From NCBI GenBank assembly GCA_000328365.1, contig KB309293.1, forward strand, positions 23,483 through 87,482: DNA of 64,000 bases, in the 5' to 3' direction. The notes beneath the pieces were generated by a model. It saw only the letters and a program-made list of their open reading frames with translations. It was not told the origin of the DNA and ran no database searches. The position numbers were made by a program, and so were the translations under genes. This document shows, in pieces, positions 48,133 through 61,028 of this stretch; within the stretch, counting starts at the first letter, position 1; every line of letters begins with the position of its first letter. The stretch comes from Capitella teleta. Lineage: Eukaryota; Annelida; Polychaeta; Capitellidae.

Positions 48133-48891
48133 CATAGCATCAAATTGTATCATCAAGGTAAGGACTTTTGAGTGCACTTTTTTCCTTTTCAGGTCAGACG
48201 ACAGGATCCACAGCGAGGCAGACTATTCGACTGACTTGCCCAGCGGCGCGAAGAGAAAATAATGCTGGTCCCGACATGTCCTTAGTATATTTTCAGGTAG
48301 TCATTCGGCGCTCAAAGCTAATGAGATAATCGACCTATGGACACTGTACCTAAATTGCATTCCTGAATTGCAAAACGAATACACACCTCTCCCTCTGAAG
48401 GGCGTTTTCTCATCTTTACATGGGGCGTGGCACATGAAATGTCAGGTGTGACCAGCAGTTGAATGTGATGCCGCGTTGTCGAGCGCATATTATTTTCTTT
48501 AGCATAACTGGGAAAGTGCCATGTGTTGGCAAAGAACAAATCTTCCAAGAAACATCTGAATATTATCGCTTGCATTTCAATACCTGCATGTTTAGTCGCT
48601 TTCGTAATTATGCCAAAAAAATCCATGGAGATTAAAACATTTCTTTAATATTTATCTGCTCGTATTTTGATATCTATTTGCTGCTATAAAGGTGTGAGAA
48701 GGGGAAGGGGGATTGTGGGAAATGGGTGAAACTTGGAGAGTGTGATCCGCTATTGAGCCTCTTCTTTTATCTTCGTTACAAATCCAATTACATAGTTCCC
48801 TGGTTTTCTGCTACAAGGTTGAGGCATATTGTCCTTAAGTTTTTTTTTCTTGTTTTCATAATCGTTATTTGTTATTTATAATTTGTTATTT

Positions 48892-49153
<262 letters not shown>

Positions 49154-49249
49154 TGGGGGGGTGGGGGTGGGATAGGCAGCAAAGTCCAATGAAATTATAA
49201 AATCTTCTGTGTTATGCGCAGTGAGCTGGACTGCTGGCATCGGTCGAAA

Positions 49250-49312
49250 TCACATGAAATCATATGAAATCAAATGAATTCACATGAATTCACATGAAAT
49301 CACATGAAATAA
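49250..49312. repeat. 10-bp imperfect tandem repeat
   Basis: About six copies of CACATGAAAT and close variants. Confidence 0.85.
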
Positions 49313-49454
49313 TCGTCAAGTTAACCTCAAACAGCACAACGCCGAGTTGCTGAAAACATAGAAAAACATTGGAAAAAGCATCTTAAACATAAAAGCTAAA
49401 CTTTTACCCAATACTGAGGAGAGTATAAATCGTTCTTTATTTTTTCTTTCGCGG

Positions 49455-49992
49455 GCCTCTGAATTCTGAAGCAGCTAAGGCTTAGGTGATCCGAGGAGGT
49501 AAGCATTAGCGGCTCGGCTCTCCAGTGGCCAGTGGCCTTTTAAAGAGGACCTCTGATTGTTTTGAACTAGTAACGGAAGAGAGAGGATGCATCGCAAAAG
49601 ACAAATACGCCTTTTGACTGACATATTTTTAGACAATACTCTTGCTGTGGGCTAATTCCTAGATACATCAATTTTGAGAGGTTTAAAATTTCGCTTTCTT
49701 CTCGCGTTTGATTTCATACCGTCGTGACGGCATAAAAGTAATTCTCCTATTGTTAACAAAGAGAGCCGTCAGCAGTTCTCATAAAAGAAATCTCGCAATC
49801 TCGTTTCAAGCTATTCTGCCTGAGCAAGAAACTCGTTTTTAATTGTTCTTGAATATCATTCATAGTGGATCAAATACTTCAAAAATGGTCTCTCGTCACT
49901 CACAAAAGCCCATAGAATCGATCTAAAAAGGTTCCGAGATGAACAGAGGTCCTCTTTAAGACGAGCACGTTAACCACTCGGCCACCATCTCT
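49455..49992 (-). mobile_element. tRNA-Ser-derived SINE split by another element
   Basis: Joining 49956-49992 to 49455-49543 across the insert gives, on the - strand, a head GGTGGCCGAGTGGTTAACG then TGCTCGTCTTAA, the variable region with GGCCACTGG, a decayed B box, and the body end GCTTACCTCCTCGGATCAC, matching the SINE at 10372-10535 block by block. The break is at the TTAA in the anticodon-stem region. Confidence 0.8.
49544..49955. mobile_element. 412-bp TTAA-flanked non-autonomous DNA element
   Basis: Both ends are AGAGGACCTCTG (inverted) and each is flanked by TTAA (49540-49543 and 49956-49959); the uninterrupted SINE has one copy of that site. TTAA duplication is the mark of piggyBac-type transposition, though the end sequence is not the usual CCC-type. 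There is no long frame inside. Confidence 0.8.
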
Positions 49993-50309
49993 CTGATACA
50001 TCCTTTATAACACGGGTGAGTGAAGCCTCATGCGCATTTGCTTCGTCGGATTCCGCGCATATCGCACTCATGTCTGAACTCGTGCATGTGATATAATCCG
50101 GAAATTCGCCATAATTACTATCTCCACTGGGCGCGACTCATCCGTGTAATTATGCCCCATTACGGCATTGTTATTGCATGCGTGCATTCACCTCTTGTGG
50201 CGCACATTGATTATGCAACAAAAGCTTCTGTGAATAATCCAACAGCAAAAACTTGGAAATTATAATTTCCAATTACATTATATATTGCTTCAATATTTAT
50301 GAAGCATCC

Positions 50310-50412
50310 ATTAAGCGCATATGGACACTTTATCCTATAACTGTACATTTTGCGCTATACAAATGAATAAATTATTATTTATTATTGTTATTATTATTGT
50401 TATTCTTATAAA
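50310..50412 (+). mobile_element. 3' tail of a retroposon
   Basis: GCGCTATACAAATGAATAAATTATTATT followed by irregular (ATT)n is the familiar end of many invertebrate SINEs/LINEs (GCGCTATATAAATG...TTATTATT). The body upstream is not recognisable. Confidence 0.45.
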
Positions 50413-51569
50413 AGGGAAACATATCGCCCGTGTATTTGCATTGCCATCAAAGGACTCGTACCCCAGACTATGATCTCAGAACCATTAACTTCTCTTTAAA
50501 TGGCAAAAAAAAATTGAAATCAGTGGTGCAATATTTATCGCAATCTTAGAACAAGCTATAATTATATTATAAAGAACATTTCTGACGAAAATTATCCTCA
50601 CAAAACTATGGCAATGCATGCAATACAAGGTAAGCCACTCAAATAGTTTCAGAACAGGGACACTTCTAAGTTCTCATTGCATCTACATTGCGTGTGTTCA
50701 CTGTTGAATCAGACGACACGTGCCACGATACCCCACTTCACTTTCCGCGAACAACACCGTGTTTTAACATGCACATTGGCTGTAATGACCGTACATAATA
50801 TTATAAAAGCATGAATGCGAGCGTAAGTTTTTCCAATCGAACTAACATTATAGATACAGTGGAGATGTGGCTTTTTTTTCTCTCAGTTATATGCACCCAA
50901 GGAAATGTGTTTTTAATGGGGGACTGATGAGAAAGTCAGGTGCATATATTTTGCTACAAAATTTCCACGGAGAGTTTCGTAATGATGATTGGGAAATAAC
51001 ACGATTATTCTTAGAAGCTGGGTGTGAATTATACCAATGCCGTTACATTCACATAAACTTCATATTTATTGCAGAATAAATAAAAAAGGATGACATGCAT
51101 GCGGTGTAGATGAAAATATAGCAGAAATAAGAGATGCTTGTGATATGGTCAATCGTACTTGCATAATATGTAATACAGAAGAAAATGTACGCCTACAGGA
51201 ATCCTGCCATCCACCGTATTCCACAATTGAATATAAAAAAAAGGTTAATACTGTTTTCATATCTCCTGTGATCACACTTCCTGATTCCGTTTTTGCGTTT
51301 TAAGCGTTGGCATCACATCGCGTCACATTTTACACCGAAGCATGAACTGTGAGTTGGGCGATGTTGTCTATAAGTGTTTATCAAGTGATATCGTAACATG
51401 ATCAGTTGATGAATTCGTGAATGAGATGATAACCAGGTATATTGAGAGGAGTGAATCACCCGAAAACATTGTATTTACACGTTGTGAAGGCACGAGTATA
51501 CAGTGCACACTTCCGGTGTCGCCGAAGGACGCGTTGAAAGACAGAGATTGCAGACGCAATGCTTGGATG

Positions 51570-54500
51570 TCACGGGTTCCAATCGTCACGCAGACCCCCG
51601 TTGAACGCGGTATTGTCCTCTCCTTTTTCTTCGCCATCTTCAGTCGGAGTGATTCTCTCTTCATCTCCGGTGCCCGCTGATCCATTAGCGACTCCATTTT
51701 GGGCAGTTTCCCGTGCACTATCAACTTGACCATTCGATTTCCCTTCGCTTTCCTGGTGGACCATTGCGGCTGCAACGACCCCGTTTATACTACCGGAAGT
51801 GACGCCATTAGATTTTGATCTTAAACTGTTACTTCCGTTTTCCAAATTTCCATTGTGGTCGTCCTTATCGGGGGGCGAGTGCTCTTCAAAATCATCGATT
51901 GCTCGCTTTGTTCTTTCTTCTTTGCTAATCAGCCTCCGTTTTTTGATATCGCTTCTATCTCTGTGAAGAAGAAAACAAATGAACACACCAAACGTCCGAT
52001 ATTTTGTCAACAGCGTTCAAATCATGCTTGTATGGGAAATTCAACGTATATGAAATATGCATCCAAGCTAAAGTGCTGCACCCTGCTGATCTGTTGAATA
52101 TAGCTCATGCTATATTAAACAGATCAGCACTTATAGGTGTGTTAATAGATATAAAGACCAGCTCCATGCCATATACCAGATAGAACAACGTCCCTGAAAA
52201 ATGTCTCTCTATAGTACGAATTTCATATGGAAGACATGTTGTTTTTTTTGTTTTTTTGTTTTTTTTACAAATTGGCGGACGGCTCCAATGACGTTAGCGA
52301 GTGAACTGGGGGATATGTCCTATCTGGTATGCAATAGGAAGCTGGTCTCTATTTCTATGGGTGCATATAACAAGCGAACTGCGAGATTTTAGATGTAGTG
52401 ATATAGGAGCCGAGGGCTGTAGCCCACTCACCCATAATCTGCTTTTTTTAATCCAACACCCGATCAACTTTTCATTGAACCAGGGGCGACAAGGAAATGT
52501 CGCGCGGTTCATCACCCACATGGCATCCACTTGATCGTAAGCTCAGGTGTTCGTGGATCAGATGAAAAGAGGTTATGCGATCAAGGCTGACATTGTGATC
52601 CCACACACGCCTCCGTGTGCACCTGCAATCACACCCCGCCGATGCGTCACGAATTGCCCCTCCCTCTAACTATTCCTCTCCCTTGTTTTTGCTCTCATGT
52701 TTTCGTTGAATGGCAAATGATATCTTTGAACTCACAGCTACAACATAATTGATCAAGCCGCTTGATATGGGGGCCAAGGCCGGACATTTCTAATTCGTGA
52801 GCACAACTTGGTAATGCCATTCCCTCGAGTTACTATCTCGTGCAATGTATGTTCTACGTGTTCTATCCCGACCTCCGTACCCTGATGCCAGAGGAAGATG
52901 CCACAAAAAGAAATATTTGACCTCAGTGACCAGAGGGGTTGAATCAGAAATATTGTCATTTCATACTTGTTCGTGTGTTCCTTTTAATCATAATTCAGCA
53001 ATTGGTTCGCACTTTTCACGAATATCCCAATAAAGTACAACTACAACCTACTGTACACGAACAATGTCTTCAAATCTTTACCCAGGGTATGACTTAATGA
53101 TATGTTAAACTGATTTGTATGTAAGCAGATAAGGTCAACCATGGCATGTAAGGAAAGGGCATTCGCACCCTCAACACGAATAAACATAGTGGCATAATGT
53201 TGCGTGGCATAAGTCTGTGTTTATCATTGTGAATAACACGTGTAAATACTGCATATACATACACACAGTACAAGCTATTGTTCCATGCATACGTCCTAAG
53301 TGTATGTTATATGGTACACTAAGCGTGACAGTGGGTTCTTTTAGGGCGTGGCACAGAGGCTCATTCAGCGAGGTAAACAAGGCATTGATTTGCTCGTTGT
53401 ACCCTTGCCATAGAGCCATTATCCATGCCAAATTGTTCAAAGGCAAAGGAGTGATAATTGACTTTATGACTCACTTGGAAAAAGTATATATACTGACAAG
53501 CATTTAAGAAAATAAGCAAGATGGTAAGAACCCCCCCGGCCCCGGGGGCGCATAACATTTGAGATATGACTTTGCCGTTCATTCATATCCCATTTGAAAA
53601 CTCCATTTCAAAAGCTGCATTTTTTTTTAATATTTGACTTTCATCAAATCGTTCAACTGTCAGCATATCTCAAGTCAATATATACTGTGATATATAATAA
53701 TACTAATATATAAGTGATAATGAAACACTGAGTAGACACAGAGGGATTCCCTTTCAGAGTCGATTACTGTGACATTGTGAGTCTTTGGCCATAAGCTTTC
53801 AGACCTTTAAATTCAAAGGGAAGAATGCATATCAGTGGTGCCCATTCGTGCATATTTGGCTTCTCTTGTTGCCCTCCTGCTAAATGAAAGCAGAGAATGA
53901 TAGATCTGACTAAAGCCTGCACAAAAGCCATTAGTGATTATAAAGGTGACATGAGAATTCCATCTATTTCAAATGGAATCAGTTTTTCTCTCATTGATTT
54001 CTCTGACGTTCTCAACAACAAACATCATTCGGACGATTTTTTTTTTTTTTTTTTTTCATTAAGAATATTGATCTGGTGAATTTAATGTTGGATGTGGCTC
54101 TGATTACATCAGAAATCAATGGTTCGGAGCAATGCACTAAATCGTGCTGAGATCACGAATATTAAACATAATCATATCAGGTATTATTACCTTTGAATAA
54201 CACCTACACCTGGAAAAGGTTAAAGTCCTATCCCTTTTGATAATGCCAGCGATTGTAGGCATGACACTTATAAATAGTAAGCATGATATTTTATACACCT
54301 AGGTTTAAAATGCGTATTCAGCCGAAAAGATTTGTGAGAATGTTTACCACCACAAATACGCTAGGATTAGAATTGTGTTGTTGCCATGCCGACCCGTACT
54401 CTATGGGTAGAATTTCAGAGAATTTACCAAATGAAAACCTTAATGATATCCCATTACCACCAATGTCAGTGTTCTATTGTGGGGCTTTTCGTGCATGTGC

Positions 54501-54928
54501 TGCTCAGAACGTATGATATTTGCCAGGCATTGATGTGAAAAGACAACAATAGATCTCATTAACCTGCATCCCAAAGATTTGATTAACAGCTCTCGCAGAC
54601 GTGAATGGAGCAACCGAAATGAACAAAGGTCATTCGGTTCAACAACGTACGTTGTTTACAGAGCGATGTGCATACTAGACCCATCCATGATCTATGTACA
54701 CTGGGTTGCTACTGTATAGTTGTCAGTGAATGTAACAATTGGTCGTTTTGAGTTTTCTCGTCACTGGAGAACCCACCTGATGGCCTTGATCCCCGAAGCC
54801 AAGCAACAGATGACGATGAGACCGGCCACAACGCCTAAACTGACCACAGCAGCGAAAAGTGCGCTTTCATCGGAGTCATCCAGCAGAGCGGATGTGACGG
54901 TATCCAAGGGAGCAATAGTGGTATCCAT
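51570..54928 (-). CDS. Uncharacterised single-pass membrane protein (180 aa)
   Basis: Two exons on the - strand, 54777-54928 and 51570-51960, joined by GT-AG in matching phase, give 180 residues. The start is the first ATG after an in-frame TGA. A short Thr/Asp-rich N terminus (MDTTIAPLDTVTSALLDDSD) is followed by one hydrophobic span, ALFAAVVSLGVVAGLIVICC, then a strongly basic stretch with DIKKRRLISKEERTKR. By the positive-inside rule this is N-out/C-in without a cleaved signal (type III). The acidic, Asn/Gly/Ser-rich cytosolic tail ends GGLRDDWNP. A TATA box lies about 135 bp upstream and AATAAA at 51065-51070 downstream. I do not recognise the family. The coherent topology, splice phase and promoter support a real gene; similarity evidence is lacking. 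Confidence 0.6.
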
Positions 54929-55034
54929 AGCAACAGAGCACGTGGCGTTGCCTCACGCTGCATCAACGAGGCATGAAACCAGCATAGGGGTGTTGAGTGC
55001 GGGCGTGTGTCTGCCAACGACGTGCTACATGAAC

Positions 55035-55145
55035 ATTTGAAGCAGCGAATCCTCCGCTGGCTTTATATGAAGCCTCAGGGATCGAATCAATGTCGCCACG
55101 CCCTGAACGAGGCACTGTTGACACGCCCTGTGTGACGCAATTATC
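55035..55145 (-). promoter_or_regulatory. Core promoter of the membrane-protein gene
   Basis: On the - strand a TATAAAG (55061-55067) lies about 135 bp before the start codon, putting a start site near 55035. Above it are GCGTGGCG and GGGCGTGTC boxes and a TGCGTCAC stretch resembling half of a cAMP/AP-1 element near 55130-55138. GC content rises locally. Confidence 0.45.
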
Positions 55146-55774
55146 ACTGACCAAGGGACATCCCGATGGTCATTCGACGACTATTGGTCTATTGGTCTAT
55201 AATTGGACTACTGGTCTGTGAAATTGCTACAAGAGTGCAACATATACGTACTGGCGCTTATTTGCATACGCCGTGTCTGCGTCCATTTTTGATACGTTAA
55301 CTTTCACCCTGCGATCAAGTTAATTTCAGACATTCAAGTCGACAAGTCTATCTCATCATTCTCATTATTTCATGTGATCGGAGATGACAAAATGAATGAC
55401 GAAATCTGTTAATGGTAGAAACGAATGGACTGAATGCAGGTATAGAATCTGCATGCTTCGCACACAGGTGATAGCGGTATTTATCCTAAATATAGACTTT
55501 CATCTAAGGAAGCGTTTAATCTGTTTTGTTTGCTCGAGCGAATTAACACCGCGTATTAAATTAGATGCATGTGCCGCACGCAATTGACATGAAGTGTGTT
55601 TTATCGTCATCCAATTGCCAATGAGGAAATGTGCGCACAGACAATCGACAGTGAATAACCTTTGCACAATTACAGCCTGATGTGCATTAGTAGACAATTA
55701 GGTGCTCTCTGTGGTCATTTCTGATCACGCCTTTCCCTTTTTATCTCACGTGATTCAGAGTCAGCAAAAATCGA

Positions 55775-56062
55775 ATGAAATCAAATAATATTGATATCCG
55801 CCAAAGATTTTCCCAAAACGTTATTGATAAATCCACAGGAGCCGTTATCTCGCTTAATATATGCAGTAACGCCATCGTGAAGCTTGCCAGCAATTATTGT
55901 TTTTATGGTTGCATGTATTCTGTCATTAGTGAAAATGTTCCGTTACGTTTTATATTTGATGATTTTGAAAATGTAAAAAGTATAATACAAAGAGGCATGT
56001 ATGATGAAGCGACGATTGCTGAATCGTTAGCCTTAAAAGACCTTTGTAAGAGATTGGCCTAA
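55775..56062 (+). CDS. Unclassified 95-codon ORF before an (ATT)n tail
   Basis: A clean frame MKSNNIDIRQRFSQ... ending DEATIAESLALKDLCKRLA, mixed in composition and with FIFDDFENVKSII in the middle. It stops 150 bp before AATAAATTATTATT. That layout (C-terminal frame, short 3' UTR, (ATT)n) would suit the end of a retroposon, but no reverse transcriptase or endonuclease box is present and I recognise no family. Confidence 0.3.
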   Translation: MKSNNIDIRQRFSQNVIDKSTGAVISLNICSNAIVKLASNYCFYGCMYSVISENVPLRFIFDDFENVKSIIQRGMYDEATIAESLALKDLCKRLA

Positions 56063-56211
56063 TGATTTTAAACTTTGAAATTACTAGTGAAGAATTACTC
56101 TGTGCATTTAGTCATTTTACAATTTGATTAAGGTACCTTTGTGTTGTAGTTTTGATTTACTTTTTTTTTCTTTCACCTATCATAATCCTGTATATTTATT
56201 TCTACGAATAA

Positions 56212-56393
<182 letters not shown>

Positions 56394-56986
56394 AGAACCA
56401 CCCTATACCCCGCCTCGCAGTGCAATTGGGCAACGCTAAGAAGTCAATAAGCAACTCGGAACTTGGAAGATCAAAGAAATTCTTCGATGAAGGCTGATTA
56501 ATCATCCAATATCTGAGGAAACCGCCTGTCGTTTTGTTTTCAATCCATTTCCTCGGGAGGACAGCTTATAAGATCAATGGTTTATTCTTTTTGATCTCTG
56601 TTAGAAAACATATAGGGCAAAAACCAATCGTTTTGCTGTAAATACCACAGGGTTAAGTTGATTTAAATGTATATGCATGCTAAACATGTTATGCATCATT
56701 TATTTCGCAACTTTCTGTGACAATTTCCAGAAGACAATTAAAATTTACAACAAACAAACAATGACAGCAGAAATAAAATAATATTATGAGTAATACAATA
56801 CTCGTGCATATTAAACCGAATTGTATATTATGCTTAAGTCTTTATAAGCCTTGTTAGTAAGTAAGCAAATTAGAAGACGGAAGAAGCACCGGTCAAAATC
56901 AAAATTTGTAAAACGATAATCGGATTTGTAGCTGTTGTTGTTGACCAATTATAATTATTTGTCGATTTTAGATCGAGAAGGGGTAA

Positions 56987-57515
56987 ACCAGAAGAATAAA
57001 GGGCTGTGGCTGAAACAAGAAGAATAAAGGGCTGTGGCTGAAACCAGAAGAATAAAGGGCTGTGGCTGAAACCAGAAGAATAAAGGGCTGTGGCTGAAAA
57101 CAGAAGAATAAATGGCTGTGGCTGAAAACAGAAGAATAAAGGGCTGTGGCTGAAAACAGAAAAATAAAGGCCTGTGGCTGAAAACAGAAGAATAAAGGGC
57201 TGTGGCTGAAAACAGAAGAATAAAGGGCTGTGGCTGAAACCAGAAGAATAAAGGGCTGTGGCTGAAAACAGAAGAATAAAGGGCTGTGGCTGAAACCAGA
57301 AGAATAAAGGGCTGTGGCTGAAACCAGAAGAATAAATGGCTGTGGCTGAAACCAGAAGAATAAAGGGCTGTGGCTGAAAACAGAAGAATAAAGGGCTGTG
57401 GCTTAAACCAGAAGAATAAAGGGCTGTGGCTGAAACCAGAAGAATAAAGGGCTGTGGCTGAAACCAGAAGAATAAAGGGCTGTGGCTGAAACCAGAAGAA
57501 TAAAGGGCTGTGGCC
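56987..57515. repeat. 28-bp minisatellite
   Basis: About 19 head-to-tail copies of a 28-bp unit, GAATAAAGGGCTGTGGCTGA plus AACCAGAA; the main variant is AACCAG versus AAACAG. The 220- and 207-codon frames on the - strand are the unit read in three phases and are not a gene. Confidence 0.97.
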
Positions 57516-59550
57516 CTGGAACTCATTAACAAGCAGGTTTTTCATGCAGAGGCAATCAACGAAAGTCAATGCAGTCATTGTTTCCTTTGAAGTCCTGACT
57601 CGAGGTCTTTGATGCCTTTAACTTGAGTTCAAGGTTATCTCTGGGCAGGTTGTTGAGATTGACCCTCAATGCCTAATAGACAAGCGTCTCATTGCAATTT
57701 CAGCTTTCGGTTTAGCCGGCAGCTTTCACAACTTGGCACTTCTGTTCTTTACGCGGAGTTTTGACTTCATCGTTGATCGTCAACTCGCATTATATTGTAT
57801 TTTCGACAGTATTTATGCAAAGATGTTTGAAATTTTAACGTACTGCGCACCTTTGGGCCAAACTCAGCCATTGCGGGAGACATTTGAGACAGGAAGACCA
57901 ACAACAGATGAACCTGTAAGTAATGCACGAACTGTCCAATCAGAATGTGCAGGTCGACTCTAATGATTCTCGCTCTATCTGGCCACACTCTGACATAAAA
58001 TTATTTGTTTATCCATGAAAAAGGTAACAAGCAAACCTAATTACTTCACCATTGAATCCCAAGGACCCATACCATGCTGTTCTGGTATTAATAGTATTCT
58101 GTCGGAAACAATTCACGACAAAAAACCATTCATGAAATATGGTGACGAAGGTGAAAGCGGCGTCCACGCTTTGTGCCTTGCTATCGAGGATTCCGGTGTA
58201 AACCGAGTCGACTGCGCTATGCGTATATAAATATAATGAGAGGCTTTCCTTAGAAAGCATGCACAGTGTTCCACCATGCCTGTATATGAAGTGTTGAGCA
58301 ACAATGTAGCTATGTTGTGGGTAGGTGCACCCTGTTAGAATAAGTACAATTAATATTGAAACATTAATATTATATTCAGTTCATATAAGCATGTAAATGT
58401 AACCTGGGATCATTTTTAACCGGTTTTACACCGAAAATGACGGTATAATATTACCTCGATGAACCGAATGATGTGAATTATATTTCAAAGCGGTCTGAGT
58501 CCATATCACTCAGTCGTGGAAGCAGGTTAGCAGCCGACCCATTTGTGGGATCTCTGTACTTCACAATGTGAGTCCAATTTTCAGTATGAGATAACTGTCA
58601 TCTCGATCGCACGACTGCATTCCTTGTGAAGTGACGTTGCCATATTGGAAGGGCGAGGGGGAAGGGCGTGACTGGTGAGGGCACTCTCACAAGGACTGGG
58701 TTGCTCGTCTAGACTGAGTAATGAGGTTCATTGACCGCGACGGAGTGTGGGATGTTGAGCTGTTATTATGATGTATTACGCAAGTGTTATGTGTATATAG
58801 GAATTCTATGAAATGTCACAAGAATTTTGAACATCGTATTTTACTTACATAATGTGTCAACTGTCAACATCTAAAGCTACCTGTATTACAGATCAAGTTG
58901 TTGATTATCTTCAATTTGACAATTTCATGGTACGAAGCTATAATTAAACGTGTATGATTACTCTGCAGCCAGATAATACCTGCGTTGTGGCTATAAGCCA
59001 GCAATCCCATAATGCATCGCAATGCGCATGGGTAATGGATACTTGTTCGATTTGGCCTTTGATGAACTATGGTAAACAGCTGTAAGGTGAATCATTATGG
59101 ATATACAGTAATATAACATACACAACATTAATAAACGCCCACCCACCCGCCCCCAAAGACACGGATTGTGGAAACTGGCATCTTTTATAATATTATGTTA
59201 TAGTATTACATAGATATGGAGACAAGCTTCTTCATATCATTATACAAGATGAGACATCGCTCACGAAAAGAGCGGTCTTTACTCGCCAACCGCTTTCATG
59301 GCAACTTTTTCATTCTCCACTCTATCGTCGCAGATTCAGGTTTCGGCGAATCTAAAACGCTCGAATTTTGTATAAATTAATATCCTTTCAACAAAGTGGA
59401 CCTGTTTTACCTTTTGTGTCTTTTTACTCACATTGTGGTTTGAATGTTATGTCGGATTTGCGCATATTTTATAATTCATGCGAACCTGCCAGTGGCTCAG
59501 TTTGGAGACAGCGTATGGTATATTCCATAGAGGAAGAATAATTATTCGAA
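57516..59550. other. No gene seen
   Basis: Unique-looking AT-rich DNA with short chance frames only. Confidence 0.35.
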
Positions 59551-59552
59551 AT

Positions 59553-59608
59553 AAATTGTCATACCATAGAGGAAGAATAATTATTATTCCTCTATGGTAT
59601 GACAATTT
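59553..59608. repeat. Perfect-arm hairpin with a neighbouring partial copy
   Basis: Arms of 22 bp, AAATTGTCATACCATAGAGG plus AA and the exact reverse complement, enclose a nearly symmetric AT centre. Part of the left arm (CCATAGAGGAAGAATAATTA) is repeated directly at 59525-59544. Confidence 0.9.
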
Positions 59609-59707
59609 TTTTCACAATGGAGAGATAGGCAGATGTATAATCTTGCATACTATAACAGGAAAAAACTCGTCTCCATATCAACGTAATATTAAATGATGAA
59701 GGTGGGG

Positions 59708-59768
59708 CATTGTGTGAGACCCAGTTGGCCGCTCCGTGGTGTGGCTGTCGTCTGCTCGTTAGGCAATG
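59708..59768 (+). repeat. 61-bp dispersed repeat, copy 2
   Basis: Same length and orientation as 44910-44970, with two substitutions, and without the tandem 10-mers at its left end. Flanks are unrelated, so the unit boundary is sharp. Confidence 0.8.
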
Positions 59769-59891
59769 GAAGGTGGGGTGGCGCATTGGCAAAATGTCGA
59801 CAGCGGTCATTTTTCGAAGAACACTAATTAAATTAAATTTCAGAGATATCATATAATGACTATTGCTCGTATGAAAATCATGCCTGTAATC

Positions 59892-59921
59892 CTAAATGGC
59901 TAAATGGCTAAATGGCTAAAT
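59892..59921. repeat. 8-bp tandem repeat
   Basis: CTAAATGG in about four copies. Confidence 0.85.
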
Positions 59922-60954
59922 TAGAGTGACTCCATAAGGATTTAAACCATGGCGCGCTGATCCGAGAAAAAACATAGAACATATTATAATTTTTTTTTTT
60001 TTTTCTTTTCTTTTCTTTTTTCTCGTGAATTTGAGTAAACTACATGTCGATCAATTTAAAACAATTCAAATTCATTACACTCAATTTAGTCAATATGTAT
60101 GGCACTCGAATCTCGGAATCGCGATTAATAATATAATTTTTATGATCATATATACATTTCTTTTCTTGTCAATGCAATATAAACCAAAGACCATTTCGCG
60201 ATAATCCGGCTCATGTCAATTTCTCTGCATACCGAATATTTTCGTTTGTTTCGAAAATTCGCTCAATCGCGTATACAAGGTATTCTTCGGTTGTTTCAAA
60301 TTTGGTATCCAAGTAATGCGCCACAATCATCCAACGTGATGCCATAATCACGTGATGCCATAATCATGTGACCCTGCAACACAAACACCGTGACAGAAAG
60401 GGCAAAATGCTGGTCATGACAAGTACACCTAAGTTTGCGTTTCAATGGGATACATGTAGCAATATTTATGATCATTTGTAAACAAAACTACATGTATATG
60501 TTCGACAAGTTTGTCAATAAACCTATTTATCTATCTCTGAGATTAAATTTTCATTTCTTTCTCTTCCAGACTTTCTTTCTTATCCATCCTTTGATTTTGC
60601 TCGACATGTTTACCTTTTGTAAATTTGTCTGAATGTTTTTGAAAATGTTTGAACAACTATTTGTGGAGCTTTTTTTTTTTTTTGTCAATAAATCTATATA
60701 ATTATGTCGTCTTGATTGTAAATACCGAACTCAGTAAAACTGGTCCCAGGCGCCTCTCCTATAAAAGTGGCACTCCTGTAAATGCCTCACGATTTCAATT
60801 ATTTGAAAGTCCCAACCCAAATTTCATTGATTGCAAAAGATCGTTTAAAACAATACCAATCCCCTCTGAGGCAGATCACCTGATCACTGATATAAGTGCT
60901 AGTTAGCTTAATCCTATTCAGGATGAGGATAGTGCTTCAAATCCTAAATTGCTC

Positions 60955-61028
60955 TGATCACAGTAGCTCCCCATGCCGTAGCGGAGTGTAGGAAGTGCTC
61001 CGCTACCCTTGGGGAGGAGCTGTGATCA
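60955..61028 (+). ncRNA. Pre-miRNA-like hairpin (candidate)
   Basis: A 74-nt imperfect inverted repeat: TGATCACAG pairs with CTGTGATCA at the base, then after a small internal loop GCTCCCC-like with GGGGAGG, a second small loop, and GTAGCGGAG with CTCCGCTAC, closing on an 11-nt loop TGTAGGAAGTG. Length, mismatch pattern and loop size suit an animal pre-miRNA, and it is much more GC-rich than its surroundings. It does not match a miRNA I know; a fold-back scrap of a DNA element is the main alternative. Confidence 0.4.

Noticed and set aside
48192-48261. Possible C-terminal exon reading SDDRIHSEADYSTDLPSGAKRK after a good acceptor
   Set aside because: The only donor nearby would leave a 37-bp intron, and no upstream exon of the same phase is visible. 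Kept only as a note.
56870-57578. Two overlapping - strand frames of 220 and 207 codons with a repeated SHSPLFFWFQPQPF-type peptide
   Set aside because: They are the 28-bp minisatellite read in rotating phase; any stop-free repeat whose length is not a multiple of three gives this.
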